Part shown: one piece after another, positions 46,201 through 57,490 of the stretch
Position numbering within the stretch: the first letter of the stretch is position 1
Layout of the letters: the number at the start of each line of letters is the position of its first letter
DNA from: Annona cherimola
Lineage: Eukaryota; Streptophyta; Magnoliopsida; Magnoliales; Annonaceae
Direction: 5' to 3'
Assembly: GCA_030490835.1 (NCBI GenBank)
Contig: CM059974.1
Span: 813,501-877,500 of the forward strand
Length of the DNA stretch: 64,000 nt
Notes under the pieces: model-generated
The model's input: the letters and a program-made list of their open reading frames with translations, nothing else
Told to the model about the DNA's origin: nothing
Database searches by the model: none
Translations under genes and position numbers: made by a program

Positions 46201-48403
46201 ACAAATATACCAAAAATGAAAGTAGAAATGCCATTCTAACATGCATTGAGTGATATGTTTGTTTTAGGATATCATGAGACCACTCTCTGAAGCTGACAGC
46301 ATTCATTCCCTGTAATCCTCATTAAAGAATGTGGATCATCGTAACACACCATGACAGGACATTTGGGAGACATGGATCTGATGGGAAGCAAGATATGAGT
46401 CCTTAGTTTCTCCCCTTTCTTCCTTCTTCCTTTTTTGAGAGAGTCTATCTATATCTTTCAAATTTTACCTCTTGCTTGCAGCCTGGCTATCTCAGGAACT
46501 TATAATTAGTTCTAGTTTCCATTGCTTTTGCAAATGGGAAGCCTATCAGATTCAAGTTACAAACCACCCTCAAGCAGTTGGATACTATCTTGCATATGTT
46601 TGAAGTGAGCGTCTGTGAAAATCTTTCAACAAGTGCATGGATAAAAGTACTATCAACATGACAAAACAAATACTAAGGAGGATTTCTGGATTCATTGACC
46701 AATAGTCTAAAATTTACCATGGACAGAAGTACAGTACGAAACTGTGAATGGAAAAATGACCCTTATAACTAGCATATAATAGCAGGTCAGTATTCTTAAT
46801 GTGCATGTGCACTGTATATTATGATTGAATAATTAGAGACCACAATGCATGCACTAGGAGTCAGGATAGGCATAAACTTGCATATTTTCCAGTTCCACTG
46901 TTAATCACCAAGTGCCAAAGAGGCAGCAATTGAATCAGTGTGAACAAGCACAGCTGTATCGCCAACCAATTCTTTTAGAGTCCACCAATACATAATCATC
47001 TTGCTGTCATTTCTGAGTGTTTAGCACAAAACAAAGATGCACACACAAAACTAGTCATGTCGATGGATACTGTATGTGTGTGGTCCGGGAAAAAGAAGCA
47101 ACAAGTCATCAACAGTGTATCTAACAAGCTAGTCTAGGAAAAGAAAAAAAAAAAAGGCCAAGAATTGCTAGGCAACTCAAAATATTAGTTACATTCAACA
47201 GGCCCCTAACATAAGATTCACTCAGTGATCGTAATTAAAAAAAACTCACTAAATGATGTAACCATTGGAATAGTTATAGTTACAGAGAGAGAGAGAGAGA
47301 AGAAATTAAGCAATTATAATTCAACACAGAAGATGCATCTATTGATAAAACAGAACACCTTTATCCAAAAAAATTGAATATTCACCAGTTTAAAAGCCTA
47401 AATCCAGGAAGATATCTGTTTTCATGAGCTCTTCTGACTAGATTAAACAGCTCCGTCGCCATAAAGATTTGGAGGACCACAACCATGGCCCAAATATAGA
47501 GATGACCCATGTAGATTATGAATGCAAAACCCCATATCATCCACAGGGATGAATGTGCTCGGATCCACATCAACCTATACTTATTTTGATCATCAACAAG
47601 CAAATGATTACCATTTGCTTTAGTTGCATCTGGAGAAGCCAAAAACTGAAAAAATAGAAAAAAATAGTAAGTAACTTCTGCACTGTCTGCACAAAATTCT
47701 TAATCGTGCTTTAGAAGATTGATTCAGTGTCAAAACTGAAATTTTCACGATAAATAAACTCTAACATCTGATAGAAGAAAAAACAACCTAAGCATGTTAG
47801 AAAAGGAGAGGTAAGTTTAATAATGATGATGATGATTAAAAAGAAGCAGCAGAAGTAGTGCATCAAATTCCTTAGTTCTTTGATCAATTTGCGCGTGTGA
47901 CATAAGCAGTTGATGATACAGGTAAAGAATAATCAATGTTACACGTGTTTGTGAAAATAAAGAACAATCAATATTTGTGCATCTGGGTATGCAGACAAAG
48001 AACAATCAATTATTTGTATCTTTCAGGTAAAGGAAAACTAATTATCAGTATGTGTGTGTACAGATAAAGAAAAATAAATTGTTTGTGTTAGTGCACATAT
48101 ACGCAGATAAAGAATGATTAATTATTTCTAAGTGTGCATGTGCACAGATATGTGTGTGCATGCACATATTGATTATAAGTGAATGCATGTCTATCATAAC
48201 ACAATGAATTCTCCAATGGAATGCTTGCAGCTTGCCAAAATCTGAAACATGTGCAGGATGCATTTGAGCGCGCGCGCACCCCCCACTGACTACAAGGAAA
48301 ATTTTCCATTAACCAAGACACTAACCTCGCTTGAGCGCTTACGGTGACGAATACGACCCAGGGTGTTTGATGTAGGCGAATTAGAACCACTCTCTTTCTG
48401 CAT
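40272..48403 (-). CDS. CDS: CDP-diacylglycerol synthase (phosphatidate cytidylyltransferase)
   Basis: Eleven minus-strand exons: 48403-48326, 47645-47386, 46122-45971, 45510-45369, 44374-44218, 42725-42678, 42396-42310, 42106-41978, 41858-41802, 41589-41506, 40346-40272; 422 residues, all junctions in phase, matching the 421 residues of Arabidopsis CDS1. It makes CDP-diacylglycerol from phosphatidic acid and CTP for phosphatidylinositol and phosphatidylglycerol synthesis in the endoplasmic reticulum. Seen: a short basic N terminus ([10 protein letters not shown]); several membrane segments starting with [20 protein letters not shown]; the family block [14 protein letters not shown]; and the CdsA signature across exons 8-9 ([31 protein letters not shown]) with its metal-binding Asp residues. 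The start chosen is the ATG giving the usual short soluble N terminus; the frame also extends to an ATG at 48523 that would add 40 mainly hydrophobic residues. Introns hold a SINE, a T1 MITE and a 61-bp tandem repeat. Confidence 0.97.
40464..40632 (+). repeat. Three tandem copies of a 61-bp unit
   Basis: Units start at 40464, 40525 and 40586 with gatacaac, continue tatgagaa, cctcaaaagcaaaccagg and gcagcttactacac. They differ by few bases. The array lies in the last intron of the CDP-DAG synthase gene; a partial fourth echo (ctcaaaagctaatgaggga) follows near 40685. Confidence 0.9.
42468..42655 (+). mobile_element. tRNA-derived SINE in a CDP-DAG synthase intron
   Basis: A box agctaagttggtcacc at 42471 and B box-like ggtccaaggtttaaatg near 42539, then a body ending ggtgggtaatatgatcc and an A-rich tail (aaaataaaaaaa) to about 42655. 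Antisense to the host gene, between exons 6 and 7. Confidence 0.65.
42748..42808. repeat. Homopolymer/microsatellite block A16-G20-(GA)n
   Basis: On the plus strand: 16 A, a short ggagtgga link, 20 G (42772-42791) and (ga)n to about 42808. On the gene strand it is one long pyrimidine run that ends some 22 bases before the exon 6 acceptor at 42726. Confidence 0.95.
43441..43716. mobile_element. Tourist-like MITE (family T1)
   Basis: Left end gggagtgttcg, right end aacacagcc, TTA target duplication at 43438-43440 and 43717-43719. It is in the intron between exons 5 and 6 of the CDP-DAG synthase gene. Confidence 0.85.
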
Positions 48404-49610
48404 GCTGCTCGAACTCCCTGAACTGAAAACAGCTGAAAAAAATTTAGAGGAAGGGATATATTCCAATCCAAATAGCACCGACAGAGAAAGAAAAATAGCT
48501 AATAAGTTGCTATAGGAAAGCATTTATCCTCAGATGTTGTGATACCAATTACCAAGACACCAAATGCAGAGCTTAGGATGAAAATAGTTGAAAATCATTG
48601 AAAATTTATCTTAAAATAAGATTCATTATCACTATGTTTTTGCCTTTTTCAGCACAACGAATGCTATTTCCCGAGCCAAAAGGGATAATTTCCCAACTAA
48701 TCAGGTAACAGGAGGTGGACAGATTCTCAACCCGATGAAGGTAAATCTGGACAGTCATCAACATGACAGAGGAAGCAAATGGTTTGGTAAATGCCTCAGC
48801 TAAGGGTATGCCCTGCTGAAATCTGCCAAAAAAAGGACTAAAAACTGCACTCTGCTTGCTTACTTGGGGGACTTCCAGTTCGTGTCATGTATCTTCAAGG
48901 CAAGTCCTCTACTCACCAAGATGGTAATACTAATGCATTGCAAACCCATGTTGGGAAATTGATACTCCACGTCCTCAGTCTGGATAGGATTACCAACGCA
49001 TCGATCCAGCCCTGTGTCCCTTTCAGAGCGGTCCATGCATAGGAATTCACCGTAAGCCTAATAAATTATTACAAGTTTTTGATCGTGCAAGGATTTAGGT
49101 GCAAAACCGTGGAGATTGGAGGTTAGAAAATGCAGAAGAGAAGCGGTGACTGGGAAGCAGAAGAGAATGCGAGAGAGAATCCATAAGAAAGAAGTGGCAT
49201 GTATCTTTGAAGCTTCGTACAGAGTTCGTGTCATACGGAGAAGTGAAGACAGGTATTTTAGAGGTGGATCTTGCTGCTACTGCTGCTGCGTCGTCCAGCA
49301 GCGGAGTGCAGCCGCAATTGGAGGTGCGGAGATCGGGGCATCAATGCATCATCCGAAGCGGATTGCGGCAGCTTACGGAGGATTGGATGAAACGCGTGGT
49401 AATGACTTGTTACCGTCTTTTCCAGGAACTAGAAGCAGCAGACGCTGGAGGCGGAGCGTCGGGTTTTGGAAGCCCGCCGGTACAGGATGCTCTTTCGCGG
49501 GGACTGAAGGTAGTGGCGACGACGCCGTGCTGCCGATTGCGACTTGCGTCTGCTCCCCGACGAAGATTGCAAAACTTCTCCACCGAAATTTCAGTTGAAC
49601 GGTTTTTTTT
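48404..49610. other. 5' flank of CDP-DAG synthase; GC-richer block with an unassigned frame
   Basis: Probably holds the 5' leader and promoter of the minus-strand gene. From about 49100 to 49600 the DNA is GC-richer, with overlapping plus-strand frames (from 49116 and 49207) of up to about 135 residues. One reads QELEAADAGGGASGFGSPPV; I recognise no family. It may be promoter/leader DNA of the minus-strand gene or the front of a gene broken by the LINE just downstream. Confidence 0.3.
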
Positions 49611-49611
49611 T

Positions 49612-50142
49612 TTTTATCCCTCCGCTATCACCCTACCTATTTATTCTGTGTGCAGAGGGATTATCTCGACTAATTGCAAACGCGGCTGCCGGGCATCCAT
49701 TCATGGTATCAAGATTAATCCTTATGGGCCAACACTCATTCATTTACTTTTTGCGGATGATACTCTTATCTTTCTTCAAACCACGAGCCGCGATGTCAAA
49801 AATTTCATGTCTCTCCTCTAAAAATACTCGGCATTATCAGGGCAAGTAGTGAATGTTGACAAGACATCTGTTTTCTTCAGCTCTAATATAAAAAGTAGTA
49901 CCAGGGAGGAGATAAAAGCTCTACTGGAATCCACGGGCCACGAGTTCCATCACTACCTTGGTCTCCTAGCTTGGCTAGGTAAGTCAAAGACAAGAATGTT
50001 CAAGGGCCTCAAAGAACACATATGAAAAAAAATTCAAGGATGGAAGGGTAGACTTCTATCCTGGGGAGGAAAAAAGACTTTAATTAAAGCAGTTGCCCAA
50101 GCAATCCCGACCTACACGAAAAAAAAGAAAAAAAAATTCTTA
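49612..50142 (+). mobile_element. LINE reverse-transcriptase relic
   Basis: Plus strand: PLSPYLFILCAEGLSRLIAN (about 49618-49680), then after a frameshift near 49700 HLLFADDTLIFLQTT with the RT active-site FADD, then a stop (TAA at 49819) and VVNVDKTSVFFSSN, HHYLGLLAWLGKSK, KKIQGWKGRLLSWGGKKTLI and VAQAIPTY, all in the order of plant L1-type elements. It is truncated at both ends. Confidence 0.9.
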
Positions 50143-50488
50143 CCCCTTCTGACATGAATTGAAATTCAACTACCTATGACCTAACCATTCTATTTTTACT
50201 TATTGGTACCTATATTTTCGATTTTTTCACAGTATTATATGAATACTATATCATTACTTTTAATCATTTTCTATAATATTATATTATATTATATTGTCTA
50301 TCTATTTTTTTTCTTATCATGTCATCCACTCGAGATACTTAAGTACCTGACAGAGGTACACTCTACAAGTATGACAACAATCCAAATAACTATTGAACCA
50401 TGTAATTCCCACTCACGACACCTCCATGGGAGTGGCGTAGGCATTTTTGTGGTGATAATGTGATATCCTCCTGTTTTCAAAATATCAA
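50143..50488. other. Spacer, nothing recognised
   Basis: AT-rich DNA between the LINE relic and a MITE. Confidence 0.4.
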
Positions 50489-50770
50489 GGGTGTGTTTGT
50501 CAATATAAATAAAATGTTAAGTTAAAACTTTTCAATATAAAACTTTTCGCTCTTCATAATTATCATATTTTTTAATTATTTTTTCACATTTTCCTATACA
50601 ACTATCCTACTTTTCAATCATTTCTACACAACTATCAACAAAACTAACCTATTTATTTTAACTTTATCTTTTTTACTTCTCATTATTATCCCTATCGTAT
50701 AACATAATTTGACAACTTTTACTCTCTAAAACTTTTCATCAAAAGTTTTATTCATTCCCGAACCCAACCC
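50489..50770. mobile_element. Tourist-like MITE (family T1) upstream of GAR transformylase
   Basis: Left end gggtgtgtttgtca, right end gaacccaaccc; inner ttttttcacattttcctata. It ends about 305 bases before the start codon of the GAR transformylase gene. Confidence 0.75.
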
Positions 50771-51074
50771 AAATTTCCAAATAATTTTTTTCTTATTAGC
50801 AAATGGACACCTGGATCAGAACTCTGAACTCGAAGCCAAGGCAAACAATGGGTGGTGGATAGAACTAGACCTGAGTTGCACTCTTGCAGCTTTGCATCCG
50901 GTTTAGAATCTATTCTAACTTTTTCAAAAAAAAAAAAAGAATCTATTCTAACAGCTTCACAGTGACCACAAAGCTAGACACTCGGCGGCAAACAGAAAAT
51001 CGATGAGAAGAAGTTGAAGCCATTTTGATTCGAAGGCGAGGGATACCCATCACAGCTCTTCTTCTTCTAAGTTT

Positions 51075-54000
51075 ATGGAAGCCAAAAGCTTTCTCCACTG
51101 CCACTCCACAGCCCCACAAATAGCTCCTCATCTGTGCCCCACATCTCTTCATCCTCCCTCAATCCAATCTCACAAATGCATTTCCTGCAAAACCAACTTC
51201 AGTTCAAAGCTTGTTTCCTGTGAAGCAGTGCTCAGGAAGCGATTGCTTTGCAGAAATAGGTTGGGAATTGATCCTGTGGTTGAGGGAGATGGTTCTGGAA
51301 ATCAGCTTCGCGTGAAGAATCTGGCGGTGTTTGTGTCCGGCGGGGGATCAAACTTTCGTTCAATTCATGAGGCGGTGATGGAGGGGTCAATTCTAGGCCG
51401 CATTTCTGTGCTGGTTACAAACAAGCCTGGTATGAATTATGTTTTCTATTGAGATGCAATCTTTCCCTGAATGTGAATTTTGTTGCTTGTCAGAGTCAAT
51501 GGAAACCATTCACGCTGGAAACCCTGGGTCAATGCTAGAAACTATTCATGCTTGTGCACATGGTTGTGGTTTTCAAACCCTGTTGGTATGATGATTCTTA
51601 GGAAAACTGAAAAATTTATTACGATCATAGTGTTATGATGCTTTGCTTTCATTAGGGAAGAGAGAATCGATGAAAGACTGTATTATGGAGCCACTTCTTA
51701 GCAACTTAGCTGTCATTAAGTTACTGGAATAAATTAATGGGAATAAAAATTACTGTAAAAAATAATGAAAACTGCATTTCTAGAGCTAGTTAACTACAGA
51801 GATTGTTTAAAACTGACCATTGAGCCTCAATGCGTCTGGCCGGCGGTGGGCAGACTCTTTTTTCTTGGAATTTTTTAATACATGCCCCACCTAGATATTC
51901 CACGTTGTGAAATTTGGGAATTTTTTGAATTTCTTTGGTAAATTAAATGAAGGAAAAATTGGCAGTGTGGCCCCCATTCTCTCGAACGCTACTTCTTCCT
52001 GCACCATTTTTGCATTATGATATAACCAATGATTTCATTCTCCCTTCCCTAGTGGCATCCTTGTCAGTTTCTTTCCCTACCATTGCATTTTGTCATTCTA
52101 TTGAGTTGGATTTATTTATTATTATTTTTTTAAGTTGAGAATGTTGGCAGCTTAGATACTTCGTTACGTTGATATGAGGTGTGTGGGTGATGGTAACCCA
52201 CAAACCAGAGCCCTTTCTTTGAGGCTAGTGGGTGTCACACATCTGTCTTGAAGTGCAAACCATGTTCGCAAGCCACATTCCTAGTATGTCAGTGATGGTT
52301 GAATGGGAAGCCCGTTCGAGTTATTATTTTCCAATTAAAATTTATATTTGATTTAATTCAAAGGTTTTTTTTTCCAATTGAGATGCAATATCTTGCATGC
52401 TTCTTGAGCTGCTTCAAACTGCATGGCAGGCTGTGGAGGTGCTGTATACGCTAGGGATAATGGTATTCCAGTTATCTTGTTCCCAGGGAGTTCATCCTTA
52501 CCCAATGGACTGTCAGCAGTTGATCTTGTAACTTCTCTGCGGTGAGGATATTGTCTTAGGGCTCTGCTTTTAGCTGCCCATGCTGCTTCTCATCACTGCT
52601 TATTTTCGTTATTTACTTTGTCATATGTGTTGGCAATATGTAATATCTGATTTTTTTCTTTTTTCATTTTCATTTTTTTTTTTTTTTTGGCTTTTTTAAA
52701 GAAAGCAAGTATATTAAGAAAAAAAAGACTACATTTTGTCAAGTGTTTCACATGTTGCAAAACAGTTTTCAGCTTAAACCATTCCAATGCACTTGATCAG
52801 TACCCTATTTGGTTGGCTCTGGCTATTTTCTTGTAAGTCCAGTTGATGACCATTGCAAAGATATGTGCTTTGACTTATGTCTGTCCTAGACTCCTAGGCA
52901 CCAAGAATATTGATTCTAAGTTTAAATCTGATCAACAACATGCAACCTAAGGTTTCAGGCATGGTCTCAGATGTGCCATTCTTTGATAAGCATCCCTTCT
53001 AGTCTCCTGGATTAATAGTATTTGCATCAAATGCAACTCATGTGTTATGACTCCCAGATGGCTTACTGCAAAAAAGCATTTCCATGTGCTCTTAATTAAG
53101 CTCCAGTTGGATGGGTTGCATATTAGAAAGAACTAAGAAGGCATATGAACCATCCTCTTATGTGTCTTTTAAGATTGATATGACATTTGAGCTACTTTTT
53201 TAATAACCCTACTTTTTATCACTACCTATATTTTTAATCATTTCTCATTTTAATAAAAAAGCCCGTTTTATCAACATCATCACTTATGCCTTTGCTGTTC
53301 TAATATATTACACTTCTAATGCACCATCTTTGTACACTCGATCCAAAAAACCCTAACAAAGCATGGGGCCTGATTACATATGACTAGTTGTATACAATCT
53401 CTTATACGATATTTAATTTTTAATTTTTTTAAGTTGTTCATAAACATTTTTTAAAAAATGCATTTAACTCATATACCAAGTTTTACCATTTTACAATATT
53501 TTACTTATTTGTTTTTATTTTTAAAAATAATCAGTTTCGGGGGTATTTTGGTCAATTTTACCCCTTAAGAAAAATGGTTTTTAAAAATAAATATGTAAAA
53601 TAGTAAAACTTGATTAATGGATTAAATACATTAGGAAAACATGTTTATGAAGAAAAATCAAAAGTATAAAAAATAAATAAATATTGTATGGAGAGCCTAT
53701 ATATGACTACTCATATATAATCAGGCCTCATAAAGTATTGTTGTATTCAACTGACACCTTAACAAATTTTCTGCAAACAGGGAATATGATATTGATTTTA
53801 TTCTATTAGCTGGCTTCTTGAAACTCATACCAGCTGAGTTGGTTCGTGCTTATCCAAGACGCATAGTGAACATTCATCCTTCTCTGCTTCCAGCTTTTGG
53901 GGGAAAGGGCTACTATGGGTTCAAGGTTCACGAAGCCGTCATTGCATCGGGGGCGAGGTATACTAATTCTCTCTCTCTGAGCAAAGCACGTGTCTTATTC

Positions 54001-56262
54001 TTTCCCAAGGTGCACATGGTCGGAAGCATCTTTACATTTTTTCTATTATTCATAGATATCTGCTATTTTGAAGATTTCATTATAACAGCATTTCAAAGTT
54101 AATTTATTGTACTAAAAATGAAGTTTGATGTATGATATTCATGTAGAATTTATCCAGGTGCAAAATTGACATGTTTCTAAGGATTTAATTTTCGTAAATG
54201 TGTTGTTTGCACCTATTTAATTCTAGGTTAACTGTTAGCTATGATGGCCATGGTGTTAATTACCTTCACTGAGGCTTGGAGTTTTTCCTGAGTCAATTTT
54301 AGATCAGAAGGCCCTTTTACTTGCTGTAACTATGAGTCTTCTGGCTCTTATGTTTCGCACACATATCTTTTCATCATGCCTTCCTGGCTAAATTATATGG
54401 CACATGTCCAAATGTTGTTATATACTTGTATGGAAACTTTCTTGCCTCTTGCTTTCTATTACGTGCCACGCTTTTCGTGTCCAAGTTACTACATCTCTTG
54501 CAGCTCTTGTGTTGAAGTTCTTCTGATCTTGCTTTCCATTGTTTTTTCTTGTCTAAGTTACTATCTTTCGCTTGCATTTAAGTTATTTATTTTGATCATG
54601 CTTTTCATCCGCGTTTGAAAATTTACATGTTGGCCTCTTTCATCTTAGTTGCTTTGACATCTTGGTTCTGCAGATATTCTGGTCCTACAATCCATTTTGT
54701 TGATGAACATTATGATACTGGCCGTATCCTTGCTCAGAGGGTTGTGCCTGTGTTGGCGAATGACACTGCGGAGGTGTTGGCGGCTAGAGTTCTTCAGGAT
54801 GTAAGGAGGTTCTTATCTGATCTTTGACATTAAGGGGATGTTTGGGAATTGAGAAGTTGGTGGACTTTTGGGAAAGGGACTATTTTAAAATTTGTGTGAT
54901 TGATATGAAATAATAGGAGTAAAGTTGAAATAAATAGGTTAGTTGAAAAGAAAAATGATTGGAATATGGAGATAAAGTTGAAAGAATAGGGTTGTCGGGT
55001 TGTTGAATCATCTATGGGAGAATGTATACACCATGGTTTATCGTCTCATCACACACTTTTCAATTTCCAAATGTCCCTAAGTCATTAAAGTTAGCGTCGT
55101 ATTGGATTTCTGCCTTTCTAGTGAGTATATTCATATTCAAGCATACACTCTTATCTGTTAGGAAAGAAATATTTGTACTTAGAAAAGTGATTTTGCTCTT
55201 GGTATTTTGGGTTAGTTCCTTCACATGGCATCATCCCTGATCCAGTGAGCGGTCTAGAGTATTGGACTAATGTGGGTGAGCACGGACTGGCCATATCCCC
55301 AGACAGACACCGGAATTGGAGGCTCCACTGACCGGACATTAAGCTGAGGTTATTTGTTTGACAGACAGAGGCCTATCATTCAAATGAATAGTTCATACTG
55401 AAAAGAGAACACTATGACCACCATCTTAGTGAACACAAAAAATTTCTCATTGTTCGAGTAGCCTATGTGATTATTTGGCTTAGATGAAGTGTTACTAATT
55501 TTACTAAACTAAAGACCGAAGAGCATTTTTCATGGCTCAGGGAACTCAGTTGTTGTTCATGATACATCTCCCTGAGTTCCCTTTCACTTTACATAACAGC
55601 CTAATGTAGTTAGTGGCAAAGTTTCTTCCCTGAGGACCATTTGAAAGACTTCCGCTCTACTGAATAAGTGGAGAAAGGAAGAGAGAGAATAGGAGATTGA
55701 ACCTCAAGGGCATACTTGAGTTTCATCACTAGTTGTCCCTCGCATAATCCCATGCTATATTACCAAATTAGAATATTTCCAAATTTGCAGATACTCGTAC
55801 AACGGTCCTAATTTGAAGGACTTTTGTTGAATTTGCCATTACATTTCTGCATGGAAGGTTAGATTGTAATATGAGGCTGAAACAAGAGATTGGTCCTTAG
55901 GCCACGGGGGAAATTCCGAAAACTGATCTGTTCTCCCTATGCAATGCTTTTTAAGGAGTTTGTACCTGAAATCATCATATTTACCGTTGGCCTAAGTAAC
56001 CAACGTGGATCATTAACTTTATTTCTTCTCATATCTTCACTTCAGCTTCAATTTATGGCCAAATACTGAAATGAGTCCACCAGTTTGCCTGCTTCTCATT
56101 ATTATCTTCAGCAGTCTTCATTAACATTCAAATACTTGCAATTTTCAGGAGCATCAGCTCTATGTCCAGGTGACTGCAGCATTATGTGAAGACCGGGTTG
56201 TTTGGCGGGAAGATGGTGTACCGCTCATCAGATCAAAAGAAAATCCAAACAACTACAGCTAA
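51075..56262 (+). CDS. GART: Phosphoribosylglycinamide formyltransferase (GAR transformylase, PurN type), plastid
   Basis: Five exons: 51075-51429, 52430-52541, 53781-53957, 54674-54800, 56149-56262 (stop TAA 56260-56262), 294 residues, every junction in phase with GT-AG. It formylates glycinamide ribonucleotide with 10-formyl-tetrahydrofolate, the third step of purine synthesis, in plant plastids. Residues 1 to about 85 are a Ser/Cys/Lys-rich transit peptide. The enzyme starts at LAVFVSGGGSNFRSIHEA (phosphate loop), then CGGAVYARDNGIPVILFPG, then NIHPSLLPAFGGKGYYG with the catalytic Asn and His, and HFVDEHYDTGRILAQRVVPV with the catalytic Asp. The last exon adds QLYVQVTAALCEDRVVWRED. Introns contain a foldback element and a T2 MITE. 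If intron 4 is retained, a stop comes after nine more codons and the protein loses its last 37 residues. Confidence 0.96.
53362..53731. mobile_element. Palindromic foldback element (family F1, copy 5, different ends)
   Basis: Ends ggggcctgattacatatgac and the inverse catatataatcaggcctca; core accaagttttaccattttac against aaatagtaaaacttgattaa, beside catttaactcat/attaaataca. The core equals that of copies 1-4 while the ends do not. Lies in intron 2 of the GAR transformylase gene. Confidence 0.75.
54834..55077. mobile_element. Tourist-like MITE (family T2)
   Basis: Ends ggggatgtttgggaattga and the inverse tcaatttccaaatgtccc, with TAA at 54831-54833 and 55078-55080. It begins 33 bases after the exon 4 donor of the GAR transformylase gene. 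Confidence 0.85.
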
Positions 56263-56585
56263 CAAAACTCCGAAGAAACATAATACTTTCTTTTCCCCAC
56301 CTTTTCTTGTTTTCCTTCTTTATTTCTTGCCTCTCTCATTCTGTTTTCTTTTTCCCTTTTTTTATTGGGCCCAAGCAGCGGAGAAAGGGTAGGACTCATG
56401 TTTTTTCACTATCTCTTAAATACCAATCTGGCACGGAAATTAATCTTGCTCACAGATCTCTCTCAATGTGGAGGCCTCACAAAGATAAACCAATCTGACA
56501 GTCACTCCAGCATGCTGATAAGCCCTCAACGGAATGATTCACACTTCCAATCACCCAAAGGAATAATCGTTTGTCATTGAGAGCT

Positions 56586-57490
56586 AGGGGTGCAACTTAG
56601 GCTCTTAAAACTTTGAGTTCACCTCGAATTTAGCCTTAACCATATTTATAAAACATCAATCCTAACCTTGTTTGTAAACTTAAACTCTAATCTTATTTGT
56701 AAAACCTGAACTCTAATCCTATTTTTGTAAAATTGGATTCGTGTTGAGTTTCGAATTGAAATTTATGTTGATGAATTTATATTTTATTTAAAAGTAATAA
56801 GTTTATAATTTCATATGTATAAATAATCGGTCTTGCATTTATGAAATTATTTTTCTATGTAACTCTTTTCATGTTTAAAATCTCGATGGTTAATGGGAAA
56901 TTTATGCAATTTATTGAGTTTAACATCATTTCTAGTATTTTGGAAATTTTTTTATTTATTAAATGTTACTGTATATGGGTCTTATTTATAAAAGTGTAAA
57001 ATCAATGTAATAAAATAATTTAATGTTAAAATATCGACTTTAAAATAATTTTTTCAATATCTAAATTATCTGAAATATCAATAATATGTGAATAAATAAT
57101 CCTATAAAGTATTGTTATATTTTAATACATGTGTGAATGGATTTAAGTATTTTTTATAATTTACGCATGAATATATATATATATTTTTATTTTTTATTTT
57201 TTTTTGAGCAAATGTGGCCCATGCATATAAATCACATATACTTGCTTATATGAAACTTGGTCTTCTAGCAAAACAAATGGTATTAAATATAATGAATTGA
57301 TTAGATTTTTCATCAATGATTAATATTTTAAAATTTGATGATGTTATATGGGACCGTTTTTATGTAACTTGGTTATGTAGAAGTTTATATAGAAGTGGAG
57401 CTCATAAATAATAATAACAAATTATGTAAATAAACAAAATCATATATAATCAAATTACATATTTTTTGAAAAATAATAATATAAAGAAGT
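56586..57490. mobile_element. hAT-like element (family H, copy 2), carrying a nested insertion
   Basis: Starts taggggtgcaacttaggctc and follows the 20905-21609 copy through aaacatcaatcctaacc, gttgagtttcgaattgaa and tatgttgatgaattta, is broken at 56828, resumes at 57404 and goes on to about 57490 (acatattttttgaaaaataa), where it is truncated. Confidence 0.75.
56828..57403. mobile_element. 576-bp element nested in the hAT-like copy
   Basis: Flanked by the 9-bp direct repeat ATAAATAAT (56819-56827 and 57404-57412). The sister element has the same site once, uninterrupted, at 21116-21124. A related sequence is at 27690-28110. No clear terminal inverted repeats and no coding capacity; a duplication of 8-9 bp fits a hAT or Mutator-type non-autonomous element. 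Confidence 0.8.

Noticed and set aside
48404..48523. Upstream in-frame ATG of CDP-DAG synthase
   Set aside because: It would add a hydrophobic stretch not found at the N terminus of plant homologues.
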